From: an uncultured Nocardiaceae bacterium
GTDB lineage: Bacteria; Actinomycetota; Actinomycetes; Mycobacteriales; Mycobacteriaceae
Assembly: GCA_936936565.1 (NCBI GenBank)
Contig: CAKZIX010000124.1
Location: forward strand, 1 to 64,000
Length of the DNA stretch: 64,000 bases
Direction: 5' to 3'
The position numbers were made by a program, and so were the translations under genes. Below, piece after piece: positions 17,747 to 27,143 of this stretch; positions within the stretch are counted from its first letter, which is position 1, and each line of letters opens with the position of its first letter. The notes beneath the pieces are model-generated. The model made no database searches, was not told the DNA's origin, and saw nothing but the letters and a program-made list of their open reading frames with translations.

Positions 17747-19087
17747 ATGCTAGTACGAACTGACTTGCGCGGCCGCACCCTTACTGCAGCTGAACTCCGC
17801 CAGGCTATGCCACGCGGCGGCTCCGACCCCAGTGCAGTAACGGACACAGTAGCTACCCTCGTCGAGGACATTCACCAGCATGGTGCCTCTGCCGCACTGT
17901 CCTACGGAGAAAAATTCGACGGTATCCGCCCCACCTCAGTTCGTGTCCCCGCAGACGTTATCGCCGCCGCGCTCGCTGCTACAGATGAGGCTGTCAAAGA
18001 GGCGTTAAAAGAGGCCATTCGGCGCATCCGTAAGGTTCATGCCGCACAACGCCCCGACCGGCACAGTGTCACGGTAGTACCCGGCGGTACCATCACCGAA
18101 AAATGGATACCCATTGAACGAGTAGGACTCTACGTGCCTGGCGGCAAAGCCGTCTACCCATCGTCCGTCGTCATGAACGTTGTGCCTGCACAAGAAGCCG
18201 GCGTGGGAAGCCTCGTCGTAGCCTCACCGCCGCAAGCCGATAATAACGGCTGGCCACACCCCACAGTTCTAGCCGCATGCGCACTACTGGGCGTCGATGA
18301 AGTCTGGGCGGTGGGCGGAGCCCAAGCCATTGCGCTGCTTGCCTACGGCGGAACAGACACAGACAATCACACCATACTTAACCCAGTCGACCTCATCACG
18401 GGGCCCGGCAACGTCTTCGTCACCGCCGCAAAACGACTCGTAAGAGGCGTAGTAGGAATAGACGCAGAAGCAGGACCATCAGAAATTGCAGTACTCGCCG
18501 ATAACACCGCCAACCCCACCTTTGTTGCTGCAGACATGGTAAGCCAAGCGGAACACGATCCGCTGGCGTCCTCCGTCCTCATCACCGACAGTGTGGAATT
18601 AGCTGACGCAGTTGATGACTACATTGACACACAAGCTAGTAAAGACGTTACTGCAGAACGTATTAAAACAGCTCTAGCAGGACCACAATCCGGCATCATC
18701 CTCGTTGATGACATGGAACAAGGACTACAGGTTGTTAACGCCTACGCGGCAGAACACCTAGAAATCCACACGTCCGATGCCGCCGCAACAGCAGAAAAAG
18801 TAACAGCAGCAGGCGCTATCTTCGTAGGCCCCTACAGTCCCGTACCACTAGGAGACTACGCAGCAGGCTCCAATCACGTCCTGCCCACCTGCGGATCAGC
18901 CCGCTACAGTGCTGGCTTATCCACCTACACCTTCCTCAAACCAGTACACCTCATCGACTACAACGAAGAGGCCCTACTGGGGATCGCCGATGCCATCCAA
19001 ACACTGGCAAACGAAGAAGTTCTCCCCGCACACGGAACTAGCCTAGAAGTCCGGAAACAAGCAGCCGCCGCACGCCACCATTCCTAA
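17747..19087 (+). CDS. hisD: Histidinol dehydrogenase
   Basis: Two-step NAD-dependent oxidation of histidinol to histidine. Motifs: ERVGLYVPGGKAVYPS, GGAQAIALLAYG, GPGNVFVTAAKR, SEIAVLAD and the zinc region AGSNHVLPTCGSARYS. ATG 17747 is preferred over 17741 because GGAAGG ends at 17740, giving a 6-base spacer, and relatives start with MLxRxDLRG. 446 aa. First gene of the his operon; hisC follows after 81 bases. Coding sequence is C-rich, like nadA. Confidence 0.95.
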   Translation: MLVRTDLRGRTLTAAELRQAMPRGGSDPSAVTDTVATLVEDIHQHGASAALSYGEKFDGIRPTSVRVPADVIAAALAATDEAVKEALKEAIRRIRKVHAAQRPDRHSVTVVPGGTITEKWIPIERVGLYVPGGKAVYPSSVVMNVVPAQEAGVGSLVVASPPQADNNGWPHPTVLAACALLGVDEVWAVGGAQAIALLAYGGTDTDNHTILNPVDLITGPGNVFVTAAKRLVRGVVGIDAEAGPSEIAVLADNTANPTFVAADMVSQAEHDPLASSVLITDSVELADAVDDYIDTQASKDVTAERIKTALAGPQSGIILVDDMEQGLQVVNAYAAEHLEIHTSDAAATAEKVTAAGAIFVGPYSPVPLGDYAAGSNHVLPTCGSARYSAGLSTYTFLKPVHLIDYNEEALLGIADAIQTLANEEVLPAHGTSLEVRKQAAAARHHS

Positions 19088-19168
19088 CACATATCGGCAC
19101 AGTGCTACGACTGCTACACCCTCCGCTAAAATCCCCTGACTAATCCCCACACAGGAAAGAAAGACTCG

Positions 19169-20302
19169 ATGAGCCCTATCGGCGCCAATGTACAGCTGTC
19201 TGATCTTCCACTGCGTAACGCACTACGCAACAAATCCCCCTACGGGGCACCACAGCTTACCGTTCCTTCACAACTCAACACCAATGAGAACCCATACCCG
19301 CCCAGCGACGCCCTAGTAGAAGACATTACCGCCTCTATCGCGGCCGCAGCCCGCACCCTCAACCGCTACCCCGACCGTGACGCTACCGCACTCCGCACAG
19401 AACTCGCAGCCTACGTCACCCGCCAAACTGGAGTTGACGTCACCGTCGACAACATTTGGGTAGCCAACGGATCAAACGAAATCCTGCAACAACTCCTCCA
19501 AGCTTTTGGTGGCCCAGGAAGAAAAGCAATGGGTTTTGTACCCTCCTACTCCATGCACCCCATCCTGGTAACCGGAACCACCACCGAATGGCTACCACAG
19601 CCGCGCCGGGCAGATTTTTCTCTGGACGTTGACGCAGCTATTGCTGCTATTCGGAAAGAAAAACCAGATATTGTTTTCCTGACTAGCCCGAATAATCCCA
19701 CGGGACAGATTCTTCCCAACGCAGATGTACGTCGCATTCTTGAGGAAACCGATAGTCTCGTCATTCTTGACGAGGCCTATGGGGAATTCTCTGATGAACC
19801 CAGTGCCTGTGAGCTACTTGCCGAGTATCCGATAAAGCTAGTGGTGTCCCGGACGATGAGTAAGGCTTTTGCTTTTGCTGGTGGAAGACTCGGCTATTTT
19901 GTGGCTGCTCCAGCTTTTATTGACGCCGTCATGCTGGTGCGTCTCCCGTACCATCTATCAACGTTGAGTCAGGCTGCTGCACTGGCGGCCCTACGACACG
20001 CTGATGAAACATTAGGATCCGTGGCAAAACTGGTAGCTGAACGGGAGAGAGTTGCTGCCGCCTTGACTACACAGGGGCTTACTGTTGTCCCCAGCGCCTC
20101 GAACTTCCTTCTCTTCGGAGAATTTTCTGATGCTGCCAGCGTGTGGCAGCGCTACCTGGAGCAAGGTGTACTTATTCGTGATGTGGGTATTCCACATTAT
20201 TTGCGTGTCACAATTGGTCTGCGTGAAGAAAATGATCATTTCTTGCGCGCTACAGAAACAGTGATAGCAGATTCCGCTTCCGGTATAAACATGGCAAGGT
20301 AG
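19169..20302 (+). CDS. hisC: Histidinol-phosphate aminotransferase
   Basis: PLP class II aminotransferase, 377 aa. Motifs: LNTNENPYPPS near residue 40, FLTSPNNPTGQILP, LDEAYGEFS, and the PLP lysine in SRTMSKAFAFAGGRLGY. AGGAAAG lies 9 bases before ATG 19169. Codon style changes midway (near 19,605) from C-rich to a more T-rich form. hisB starts four bases after the stop. Confidence 0.95.
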   Translation: MSPIGANVQLSDLPLRNALRNKSPYGAPQLTVPSQLNTNENPYPPSDALVEDITASIAAAARTLNRYPDRDATALRTELAAYVTRQTGVDVTVDNIWVANGSNEILQQLLQAFGGPGRKAMGFVPSYSMHPILVTGTTTEWLPQPRRADFSLDVDAAIAAIRKEKPDIVFLTSPNNPTGQILPNADVRRILEETDSLVILDEAYGEFSDEPSACELLAEYPIKLVVSRTMSKAFAFAGGRLGYFVAAPAFIDAVMLVRLPYHLSTLSQAAALAALRHADETLGSVAKLVAERERVAAALTTQGLTVVPSASNFLLFGEFSDAASVWQRYLEQGVLIRDVGIPHYLRVTIGLREENDHFLRATETVIADSASGINMAR

Positions 20303-20306
20303 AAAT

Positions 20307-20921
20307 ATGACTGCACGTATTGGGCGGGTAGAACGCGTTACCAGCGAGTCCTCCATCATCGTTGAAATCAATCTAGATGGAACTGGAACAACTGATATTT
20401 CTACGGGCGTTCCTTTCTATGACCACATGCTGACGGCACTTGGTAAACACGGTGCCTTTGATCTCACTGTCCAGGCACATGGTGATGTAGAAGTAGATGG
20501 CCACCACACTGTGGAAGATACGGCTATCTGCCTTGGCCAGGCCTTCCGCGAGGCATTAGGGGATAAGGCCGGTATTCGCCGTTTCGGGGAAGCCTGTATT
20601 CCCCTGGATGAAAGTCTTGCCCGGGTAGTGGTGGATGTCTCCGGCCGTCCCTACTGCGTGCACCGTGGTGAACCAGCCATTATGCGTCATACGCTTATCT
20701 CCTCGCACGGTGGAGCTAGCTATGACACGGTGATGAACCGGCATGTTTTCGAAAGTTTTGCCATGAATGCAGGTATCTGCCTGCATATTCGAGTTTTGGA
20801 CGGCCGCGATCCGCACCACATTACGGAGGCAGAATTTAAAGCATTAGCCCGGGCGCTCCGAGAAGCCACTGAACGTGATCCCCGTATAACCGGTATTCCC
20901 TCAACAAAAGGGGCACTATGA
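20307..20921 (+). CDS. hisB: Imidazoleglycerol-phosphate dehydratase
   Basis: 204 aa, monofunctional type of actinobacteria. Metal-binding histidine motifs FYDHMLTALGKHG, DGHHTVEDTAICLG and AMNAGICLHIRVLDGRDPHHITEAEFKA are intact. It is tightly packed between hisC (four-base gap) and hisH (four-base ATGA overlap). Confidence 0.95.
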   Translation: MTARIGRVERVTSESSIIVEINLDGTGTTDISTGVPFYDHMLTALGKHGAFDLTVQAHGDVEVDGHHTVEDTAICLGQAFREALGDKAGIRRFGEACIPLDESLARVVVDVSGRPYCVHRGEPAIMRHTLISSHGGASYDTVMNRHVFESFAMNAGICLHIRVLDGRDPHHITEAEFKALARALREATERDPRITGIPSTKGAL

Positions 20922-21598
20922 GACCACATGTCGCTGTCCTTGATATCGGATCCGGTAATCTTCGCTCTGCTGAAAAAGCGTTTGCTCACGTTGGGGCCGA
21001 TACATGTATTACCAATGACCCCACTACCGCCCTTAATGCTGATGGTTTAGTAGTTCCCGGTGTTGGCGCTTTTGGATCATGCTGGGAGGGCCTGCGGCGT
21101 GTGCACGGCGATCGCATTATTGACCAGCGGCTAGCTGGTTCTCGGCCAGTCTTTGGAATCTGTATTGGTATGCAGTTGATGTTTGACGCTGGGGAAGAAT
21201 TTCCCGCTGCGATGGACCCTGCTACAGCTGATGAGGACATACAGCGAACAGAAGGCATGGGGGAGTGGCCTGGTGTCGTGAAGAAACTGCAGGCCAGCGT
21301 ACTGCCGCACATGGGATGGAATACAGTTGAGGCAGCGGAGGGGTCTGTACTTTTCCGTGGGATGGACGCTGATACGCGCTTCTACTTTGTGCATTCTTAT
21401 GCAGCGTTGGAGTGGGAGATGGAACCAGATCCGAGTGGCCTTATATTGCCAGCTCGCGTCAGTTGGTCGCAGCATGAAAATTGTCGTTTTGTGGCAGCTG
21501 TTGAAAACGGGCCGCTGTCTGCTACGCAGTTCCATCCGGAGAAATCAGGCGATGCAGGTGCCGAACTTCTCGCAAACTGGTTGAGTTGCCTCGGCTAA
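20918..21598 (+). CDS. hisH: Imidazole glycerol phosphate synthase, glutaminase subunit
   Basis: Class I glutamine amidotransferase, 226 aa, feeding ammonia to HisF. The catalytic Cys is in FGICIGMQLMFD; the His-Glu pair is in TQFHPEKSG. VPGVGAFGS forms the oxyanion loop. ATG overlaps the hisB stop (ATGA). Confidence 0.94.
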   Translation: MRPHVAVLDIGSGNLRSAEKAFAHVGADTCITNDPTTALNADGLVVPGVGAFGSCWEGLRRVHGDRIIDQRLAGSRPVFGICIGMQLMFDAGEEFPAAMDPATADEDIQRTEGMGEWPGVVKKLQASVLPHMGWNTVEAAEGSVLFRGMDADTRFYFVHSYAALEWEMEPDPSGLILPARVSWSQHENCRFVAAVENGPLSATQFHPEKSGDAGAELLANWLSCLG

Positions 21599-21662
21599 AA
21601 TTTGCGAACATTCTTTTCCCTTTAGGACCGATACCTTAGAACCGATACCAGGAAGGTTGATG

Positions 21663-22403
21663 ATGAGCTTTACCCTCCTCCCCGCAGTTGATGTTGTTGA
21701 CGGCCAGGCAGTGCGTTTGGTGCAAGGCGAAGCCGGTTCTGAAACTGTCTACGGCACACCGCGAGAAGCTGCTCTTAAATGGCAGGAGGAGGGGGCTGAG
21801 TGGCTCCATCTTGTTGACCTTGATGCAGCTTTTGGCCGTGGCTCTAACTATGAGATACTGCGTGAGGTAGTGGGGGAGCTCGATGTTAATGTTGAGCTTA
21901 CTGGCGGTATTCGTGATGATGAGTCACTTCAGCGAGCATTATCGACAGGCTGTCGACGTATCAATATCGGTACGGCAGCTTTAGAAAATCCGGAATGGTG
22001 TGCACGAGTTCTCGCAGAAAATGGTGACCGCGTCGCTATTGGTCTCGATGTGCGTGTCGTTGATGGGGAACCACGCCTGCGCGGCAGGGGATGGGTCTCC
22101 GATGGCGGTAACTTGTGGGATGTTCTAGAACGCCTTAACAAAGACGGGTGTACACGCTACGTCGTTACCGATGTCTCTAAAGACGGCATGTTGTCTGGTC
22201 CCAACCTTGACATGCTTGGTGCGGTAGCCGATGCGACTGACGCTAAAGTTGTTGCCTCGGGTGGTATTGCCAGCATTGCTGATGTCGTTGCTGTTGCCGG
22301 TTTGGAGGATCGCGGTGTCGATTCTGCCATTACTGGGAAAGCCCTTTATTCGGGACAATTTACCCTCCCGGAGGCACTTGCTGCAGTACGTGAACTTTCT
22401 TAA
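21663..22403 (+). CDS. priA: Phosphoribosyl isomerase A (HisA/TrpF bifunctional type)
   Basis: (beta-alpha)8 isomerase, 246 aa. The PriA signature is visible: PAVDVVDGQAVRLVQGE, VELTGGIRDD, GRGWVSDGGN and VTDVSKDGMLSGPN (second catalytic Asp). In actinobacteria lacking trpF, PriA serves both histidine and tryptophan synthesis; whether Trp synthesis exists here is unknown. ATG 21663 sits 6 bases after AGGAAGG; 21660 and TTG 21657 are too close. The inositol-monophosphatase gene found between hisA and hisF in Mycobacterium is absent. Confidence 0.93.
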   Translation: MSFTLLPAVDVVDGQAVRLVQGEAGSETVYGTPREAALKWQEEGAEWLHLVDLDAAFGRGSNYEILREVVGELDVNVELTGGIRDDESLQRALSTGCRRINIGTAALENPEWCARVLAENGDRVAIGLDVRVVDGEPRLRGRGWVSDGGNLWDVLERLNKDGCTRYVVTDVSKDGMLSGPNLDMLGAVADATDAKVVASGGIASIADVVAVAGLEDRGVDSAITGKALYSGQFTLPEALAAVRELS

Positions 22404-22460
22404 ATTTTGTGGGCTCAACCTGGTATATCGTCTGAGTATGCCGGATGGAAGGAAAAAGCT

Positions 22461-23234
22461 GTGACTCTCGCAACCCGTGTTATTCCGTGTCTTGATGTTG
22501 ACAACGGACGAGTAGTGAAGGGTGTGAACTTCCATAACCTGTGTGACGCTGGCGATCCGGTTGAGCTTGCCCGCACCTACAATATGTCTGGGGCGGATGA
22601 ACTAACATTTTTGGACGTCACCGCCTCTACGGCTGGGCGTGCCACGATGGTTGACGTGGTACAGGCTACTGCGGAACAGGTATTTATTCCCCTCACAGTA
22701 GGCGGCGGTATCCGCACTGTGGAAGATATCGATCGTATGTTACGTGCCGGCGCGGATAAAGTCTCCATTAATACTGCGGCTATTACCCGCCCGCAGCTTC
22801 TTACTGAAGGTGCACGCACATTCGGGTCGCAATGTGTTGTGCTTTCGGTAGATGCGCGCACTGTTCCAGAAGGAGAGAAACCTACTCCCTCCGGTTGGGA
22901 AGTGACGACGCATGGTGGTTCACGCGGAACTGGTATTGATGCAGTGGAGTGGGCTCGACGAGGAGAAGAACTGGGCGCTGGCGAGATTCTTCTCAATTCC
23001 ATGGATGCAGATGGGACAAAGGATGGTTTCGATCTGGCAATGATTGCAGCGGTACGTAAGGCTGTCTCCATTCCCGTCATTGCTTCCGGCGGAGCCGGTA
23101 AAGCTAGTGATTTTGCACCGGCGGTACAAGCTGGAGCTGATGCGTTATTGGCTGCCAGTATTTTCCACTTTGGTGAAGTCACTATTGCTGAAGTGAAGGA
23201 TGCTCTTCGTGCAGAGGGAGTCACTGTACGATGA
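22461..23234 (+). CDS. hisF: Imidazole glycerol phosphate synthase, cyclase subunit
   Basis: Produces IGP and AICAR with HisH. GTG 22461 is chosen: AAGGAAAA lies just upstream and the protein then starts as usual with TLATRVIPCLDVDNGRVVKG. The two catalytic aspartates are in CLDVDNGR and LNSMDADGTKDGFD. 257 aa. The next gene overlaps by four bases (ATGA). Confidence 0.95.
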   Translation: MTLATRVIPCLDVDNGRVVKGVNFHNLCDAGDPVELARTYNMSGADELTFLDVTASTAGRATMVDVVQATAEQVFIPLTVGGGIRTVEDIDRMLRAGADKVSINTAAITRPQLLTEGARTFGSQCVVLSVDARTVPEGEKPTPSGWEVTTHGGSRGTGIDAVEWARRGEELGAGEILLNSMDADGTKDGFDLAMIAAVRKAVSIPVIASGGAGKASDFAPAVQAGADALLAASIFHFGEVTIAEVKDALRAEGVTVR

Positions 23235-23647
23235 GTAGCGAAACTGATCCTGTGACTACTCTGGCTGATCTGCGTTGGAATGAGCAAGGCCTTATACCGG
23301 TTGTTGTCCAAGACAACAGTACGGGTGAAGTCCTCATGATGGCATGGGCTAATGAGGAAGCACTGCAATACACACTGGAAACGCGGAAAGCCACTTACTG
23401 GTCCCGGTCCCGATCCGAATTGTGGACTAAAGGTCTTACCTCTGGGCACGTACAACACGTTGTTGCTGTTTTTCATGATTGCGACGCCGACACTATCTTG
23501 TATGTCGTAGAGCAAACTGGGGCAGCATGCCACACCAACACAAAAACATGTTTTACGGCGCGTCCTCTTCTTACCCCAGATTCACAGCACCCACTCCGGA
23601 ACGATTTGCGGTATGGGACAAGTATTGAAGCAAGCAGTGAACACTGA
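23231..23647 (+). CDS. hisI: Phosphoribosyl-AMP cyclohydrolase
   Basis: 138 aa. Typical motifs LMMAWANEEALQ, YWSRSRSELWTKG, and the zinc/metal region DCDADTILYVVEQTGAACHT with CFT after it. Last gene of the his run; hisE is not fused and not in the window. ATGA overlap with hisF. Confidence 0.95.
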   Translation: MSSETDPVTTLADLRWNEQGLIPVVVQDNSTGEVLMMAWANEEALQYTLETRKATYWSRSRSELWTKGLTSGHVQHVVAVFHDCDADTILYVVEQTGAACHTNTKTCFTARPLLTPDSQHPLRNDLRYGTSIEASSEH

Positions 23648-23792
23648 CCTGCGTTATTTGGTCTCACCTATTTAATGATGAGATTATGTTGGTGCCACGA
23701 GGATTCAGTGTTTATGGAAATCGCGTTTTCAGTTTGTGTATTTTCATCGTTACGCTGATGCTAACAACGCTGTAGTGATAAAGGGAGGGATA

Positions 23793-24602
23793 ATGCCGGG
23801 TTACCCCCCTGATCTGCTTGAGCTTGTACGGCTAGATTTAGCACAACGCGAAGAATACATTGATTACCCCACCATCAAGCGCATGGCCGCGGAAGCCCCT
23901 CCTCCCCGTGATGGCCGTGCCGCATTACTAGAGCCGGGCATATCTGTCATTGCAGAAATCATTCGATCGTGCCCCGCTCGTGGCCCACTCGCAGATATCC
24001 CCGATCCCGCTGCCTTATCGGAACGTTTTGTGGAGGCCGGCGCACGTATTATCTCAGTGCAGACGGAAAGACACTACTATCGCGGTTCTCTTCTTGACCT
24101 TGACCAGGTACGCCGCGCCGTTGATGTTCCCATTCTGGTTAAAGATTTCATTGTTACGCCCTACCAAATCCATGAACTTCGTGCACACGGAGCAGATCTC
24201 GTACAACTCAATGTTGAACTGCTTTCCCAAGACCAACTAGCCGCTTTTCTCGACAGAGTGGAATCTTTAGGAATGCACGCTGTGCTAGAAGTGCATTCAC
24301 CAGAAGAAGCCAATCGGGCTTTACAAGCGGGCGCTAAAGTTATTGCTATTAACGCCCGAAATCTTGCTACTAACTACATTGACCGCACATTATTTGGAGA
24401 AATTGCGCCAGGTTTACCATCGGAAGTTCTCCGCATTGGCGAGGCGGGAGTACGCGGATCACAGGATCTGCTGGCGTATGCAGGGGCTGGAATCGATGCC
24501 GTTCTGGCAGGGGGAAGTGTCGTCACAGCAGATGATCCTGCTGCTATTGTGAGCACATTGGTCACTACCGGTATGCACCCAGCCTGCCCTGGGCGTGATT
24601 AA
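23793..24602 (+). CDS. TrpC-like protein (degenerate indole-3-glycerol-phosphate synthase)
   Basis: A 269-aa (beta-alpha)8 protein clearly homologous to TrpC: LVKDFIVTPYQIHELRAHGAD, LEVHSPEEA, INARNLATNYID. Of the six catalytic residues known from Sulfolobus IGPS, E51 (E55 here), K110 (K117), E159 (E166) and N180 (N187) are kept. K53 is replaced by I57 (AEIIRSCPARG) and S211 by A218 (GEAGV). It may therefore not be a normal IGPS. It lies between hisI and lgt, as TrpC paralogues do in Corynebacterium, with no other trp gene in the window. AAGGGAGGG before ATG 23793 sets the start. Confidence 0.75.
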   Translation: MPGYPPDLLELVRLDLAQREEYIDYPTIKRMAAEAPPPRDGRAALLEPGISVIAEIIRSCPARGPLADIPDPAALSERFVEAGARIISVQTERHYYRGSLLDLDQVRRAVDVPILVKDFIVTPYQIHELRAHGADLVQLNVELLSQDQLAAFLDRVESLGMHAVLEVHSPEEANRALQAGAKVIAINARNLATNYIDRTLFGEIAPGLPSEVLRIGEAGVRGSQDLLAYAGAGIDAVLAGGSVVTADDPAAIVSTLVTTGMHPACPGRD

Positions 24603-24659
24603 ATCGTGATGAGATAATTCGTGTGGGAGATCAATCCTCAAGGGGTTACAGGAATAAGT

Positions 24660-25565
24660 ATGAATGATCCTTCTAGCCAATTAATGGCATATATTCCCAG
24701 TCCCTCACGAGGCTATTTTCATATTGGTTCATTAACCATCCATTTCTACGCTTTATGCATCATCATCGGGGTTATTGCAGGAAGCGTCCTAGCCGCATAT
24801 CGTTGGGAAAAACGCGGAGGACTTCGTACGGATGTCTATGATGCCCTTATCATCGCCATCCCCCTCGGCATTATTGGAGCACGCCTTTACCACGTCATCA
24901 CTGATTGGCGATTGTACTTTGGACCGGACGCACCACATCGTCCTGTTGATGCTTTAAAAATATGGGAAGGCGGATTAGGAATATGGGGAGCCGTCCTTTT
25001 CGGAGTTATTGGTGCAGCTTTGTACTGCCACAAGCACGGTTTACCGCTTAGCGAGATAGCTGATGCTGCCGCGCCGGGCATTGTGATGGCGCAAGCTATC
25101 GGACGTGTAGGGAACTGGTTCAACCAGGAACTCTATGGAAAACCCACTACTGTACCGTGGGCGCTAGAGATCTATGAGCGTTCTCAAGGGGTATCAACTG
25201 GGCGCGTTATTGGGACGTATCATCCTACGTTTCTCTATGAGTTACTGTGGGACGTTCTTGTCGTTATTATCTTGCTTGTTTTGGATAAAAAACTGGTATT
25301 GGGGCATGGGCGTCTTTTTGCCAGCTATGTGGCGCTTTATTGTTTAGGACGTTTCTGGATAGAACTTATTCGTGATGATCCTGCAACACATATTTTGGGT
25401 CTCCGGGTTAACACGTGGGTATCCGGAATCTTGTTTATTGCCGGTTTGGTGTACGCCTTTGTGGAAAGACGGCCACGCATATCTAAGCGTGATATTGCGG
25501 CTCTTTCCCAAGCGAAACGTCTAGCTGACGAGCAGCATCAAAAAATGTCGAAGAAGGCTAGCTAA
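24660..25565 (+). CDS. lgt: Prolipoprotein diacylglyceryl transferase
   Basis: Transfers diacylglycerol to the lipobox cysteine of prolipoproteins in the membrane. About seven membrane segments; conserved HFYALCIIIGVIAG, the RYHV-type segment (ARLYHVITDW) and GRVGNWFNQELYG are present, the last holding the Lgt signature. 301 aa from ATG 24660, preceded by AGGA at 6 bases; earlier starts lack this. The C-terminus is a short charged tail. Confidence 0.94.
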   Translation: MNDPSSQLMAYIPSPSRGYFHIGSLTIHFYALCIIIGVIAGSVLAAYRWEKRGGLRTDVYDALIIAIPLGIIGARLYHVITDWRLYFGPDAPHRPVDALKIWEGGLGIWGAVLFGVIGAALYCHKHGLPLSEIADAAAPGIVMAQAIGRVGNWFNQELYGKPTTVPWALEIYERSQGVSTGRVIGTYHPTFLYELLWDVLVVIILLVLDKKLVLGHGRLFASYVALYCLGRFWIELIRDDPATHILGLRVNTWVSGILFIAGLVYAFVERRPRISKRDIAALSQAKRLADEQHQKMSKKAS

Positions 25566-25578
25566 GAGCGAGGCGGAC

Positions 25579-25597
25579 ACACTATTTCAAATAGTGT
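25579..25597. repeat. Short perfect hairpin between lgt and pyk
   Basis: ACACTATT, TCA, AATAGTGT. No T-run follows, so it is more likely an operator or a weak terminator than a full one. It lies about 65 bases before the pyk start. Confidence 0.4.
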
Positions 25598-25649
25598 ATG
25601 AATTCGATAGAGAAACCGTACACAATAGAGTTTCTTAAGCTGGACAGAC

Positions 25650-25655
25650 TATCAT
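25650..25655 (+). promoter_or_regulatory. Possible -10 for leaderless pyk mRNA
   Basis: TATCAT, seven bases before the GTG start, in a gap with no ribosome binding site. Inferred from spacing. Confidence 0.4.
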
Positions 25656-25662
25656 TAGTAGT

Positions 25663-27081
25663 GTGAAGCGTCGAACTAAAATTGTATGTACTCTAGGTCC
25701 CGCTGTCGCATCTGCCGAAACAATCCGCAAACTTGTAGATGTCGGCATGAATGTGGCGCGGATGAATATGTCCCATGGTGAGCATGCCGACCATGCGCAG
25801 AATTATCAATGGGTGCGTGAGGCGTCGAAGGCTACTGGTAAATCTGTTGGTATTCTTGCAGATTTGCAAGGTCCAAAGATTCGTTTGGGCCGCTTCAAGG
25901 ATAACCGCACAGTATGGGCTACTGGTGAAACCGTCACCATTACTGTTGAGGATTGCGAAGGTACGCATGACCGTGTCTCTACTACCTACAAGCAACTCTC
26001 TGCAGATGCCCAGCCTGGGGATCGTCTCCTCGTTGATGATGGCAAGGTAGGTCTTGTTGTCGATCACATCGATGGACCAGATGTCGTCTGCTTGGTTACT
26101 GAAGGTGGCCCGGTCTCCAACAACAAGGGTGTTTCTCTTCCCGGTATGGATGTTTCTGTACCGGCCCTGTCGGAGAAGGATATCGATGATCTCCGTTTTG
26201 CTCTTGAGCTTGGAGTGGACCTTATCGCCCTTTCCTTCGTGCGTTCCCCCTCGGATGTGGAACTTGTCCATAAAGTGATGGATGAAGTGGGCCGTCGTGT
26301 CCCCGTCATTGCTAAGTTGGAAAAACCCGAAGCTATTGACAACTTGGAAGCTGTTGTGTTGGCTTTCGATGCCATTATGGTTGCACGTGGCGATTTGGGT
26401 GTTGAACTTGCTCTTGAAGATGTTCCACTAGTACAAAAACGTGCTATTCAGATTGCCCGTGAGAATTCTCGCCCGGTTATCGTTGCTACACAAATGCTTG
26501 ATTCGATGATCGAGAATTCCCGCCCAACGCGTGCAGAAGCCTCCGATGTGGCAAATGCTGTACTGGATGGTACAGATGCAGTGATGTTGTCAGGGGAAAC
26601 CTCAATTGGTGCGTACCCCTTGGATACGGTTAAGACAATGAGCCGTATTGTCCGCGCAGTCGAGGAAGATCCAGAGGCTGTTCCTGCGCTTAAACACCGT
26701 CCGCGTACCCGTCGCGGTGTTATCTGCCAGGCTGCTGTTGACATTGCAGAACGGCTTAGTGTCAAGGCGATAGTAGCTTTCACATCGTCTGGAGATACCG
26801 TCCGTCGTGTAGCGCGGCTACATCCGTCTATTCCCCTTGTTGCTTTTACGCATTCTGAGGCAGTAAAGAACCAATTGGCATTAGCGTGGGGTACAGACTC
26901 CTTCTACGTTGAGCGTCTTTCTGATACTGACAGTATGGTTCGTGCTGTTGATCGTATGCTGCTCGATATGCCGGGATATGAATACGGTGACCAAGTGGTT
27001 ATCGTGGCAGGTGCCCCTCCGGGACATTCTGGTGCCACCAATATGGTGCACGTGCACCGTCTCGGTGAGGAAGACCGTTAA
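25663..27081 (+). CDS. pyk: Pyruvate kinase
   Basis: Glycolytic PEP to pyruvate, 472 aa. Motifs: RTKIVCTLGPA, GMNVARMNMSHG, GILADLQGPKIR, catalytic lysine in VIAKLEKPEAI, MVARGDLGVEL and LSGETSIGAYP. GTG at 25663 has no Shine-Dalgarno, but TATCAT (25650-25655) lies 7 bases before it, so a leaderless message is likely. A strong terminator follows. Confidence 0.96.
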   Translation: MKRRTKIVCTLGPAVASAETIRKLVDVGMNVARMNMSHGEHADHAQNYQWVREASKATGKSVGILADLQGPKIRLGRFKDNRTVWATGETVTITVEDCEGTHDRVSTTYKQLSADAQPGDRLLVDDGKVGLVVDHIDGPDVVCLVTEGGPVSNNKGVSLPGMDVSVPALSEKDIDDLRFALELGVDLIALSFVRSPSDVELVHKVMDEVGRRVPVIAKLEKPEAIDNLEAVVLAFDAIMVARGDLGVELALEDVPLVQKRAIQIARENSRPVIVATQMLDSMIENSRPTRAEASDVANAVLDGTDAVMLSGETSIGAYPLDTVKTMSRIVRAVEEDPEAVPALKHRPRTRRGVICQAAVDIAERLSVKAIVAFTSSGDTVRRVARLHPSIPLVAFTHSEAVKNQLALAWGTDSFYVERLSDTDSMVRAVDRMLLDMPGYEYGDQVVIVAGAPPGHSGATNMVHVHRLGEEDR

Positions 27082-27100
27082 CTAGCACTATTCTTTGGTA

Positions 27101-27143
27101 GAGAGGACCCTGTATAAGCGGGGTCCTCTCTTTATTTTCTTTC
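27101..27143 (+). terminator. Rho-independent terminator after pyk
   Basis: A perfect 10-bp stem GAGAGGACCC / GGGTCCTCTC with a 10-base loop, followed by a T-rich run (27131-27143). Confidence 0.9.
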
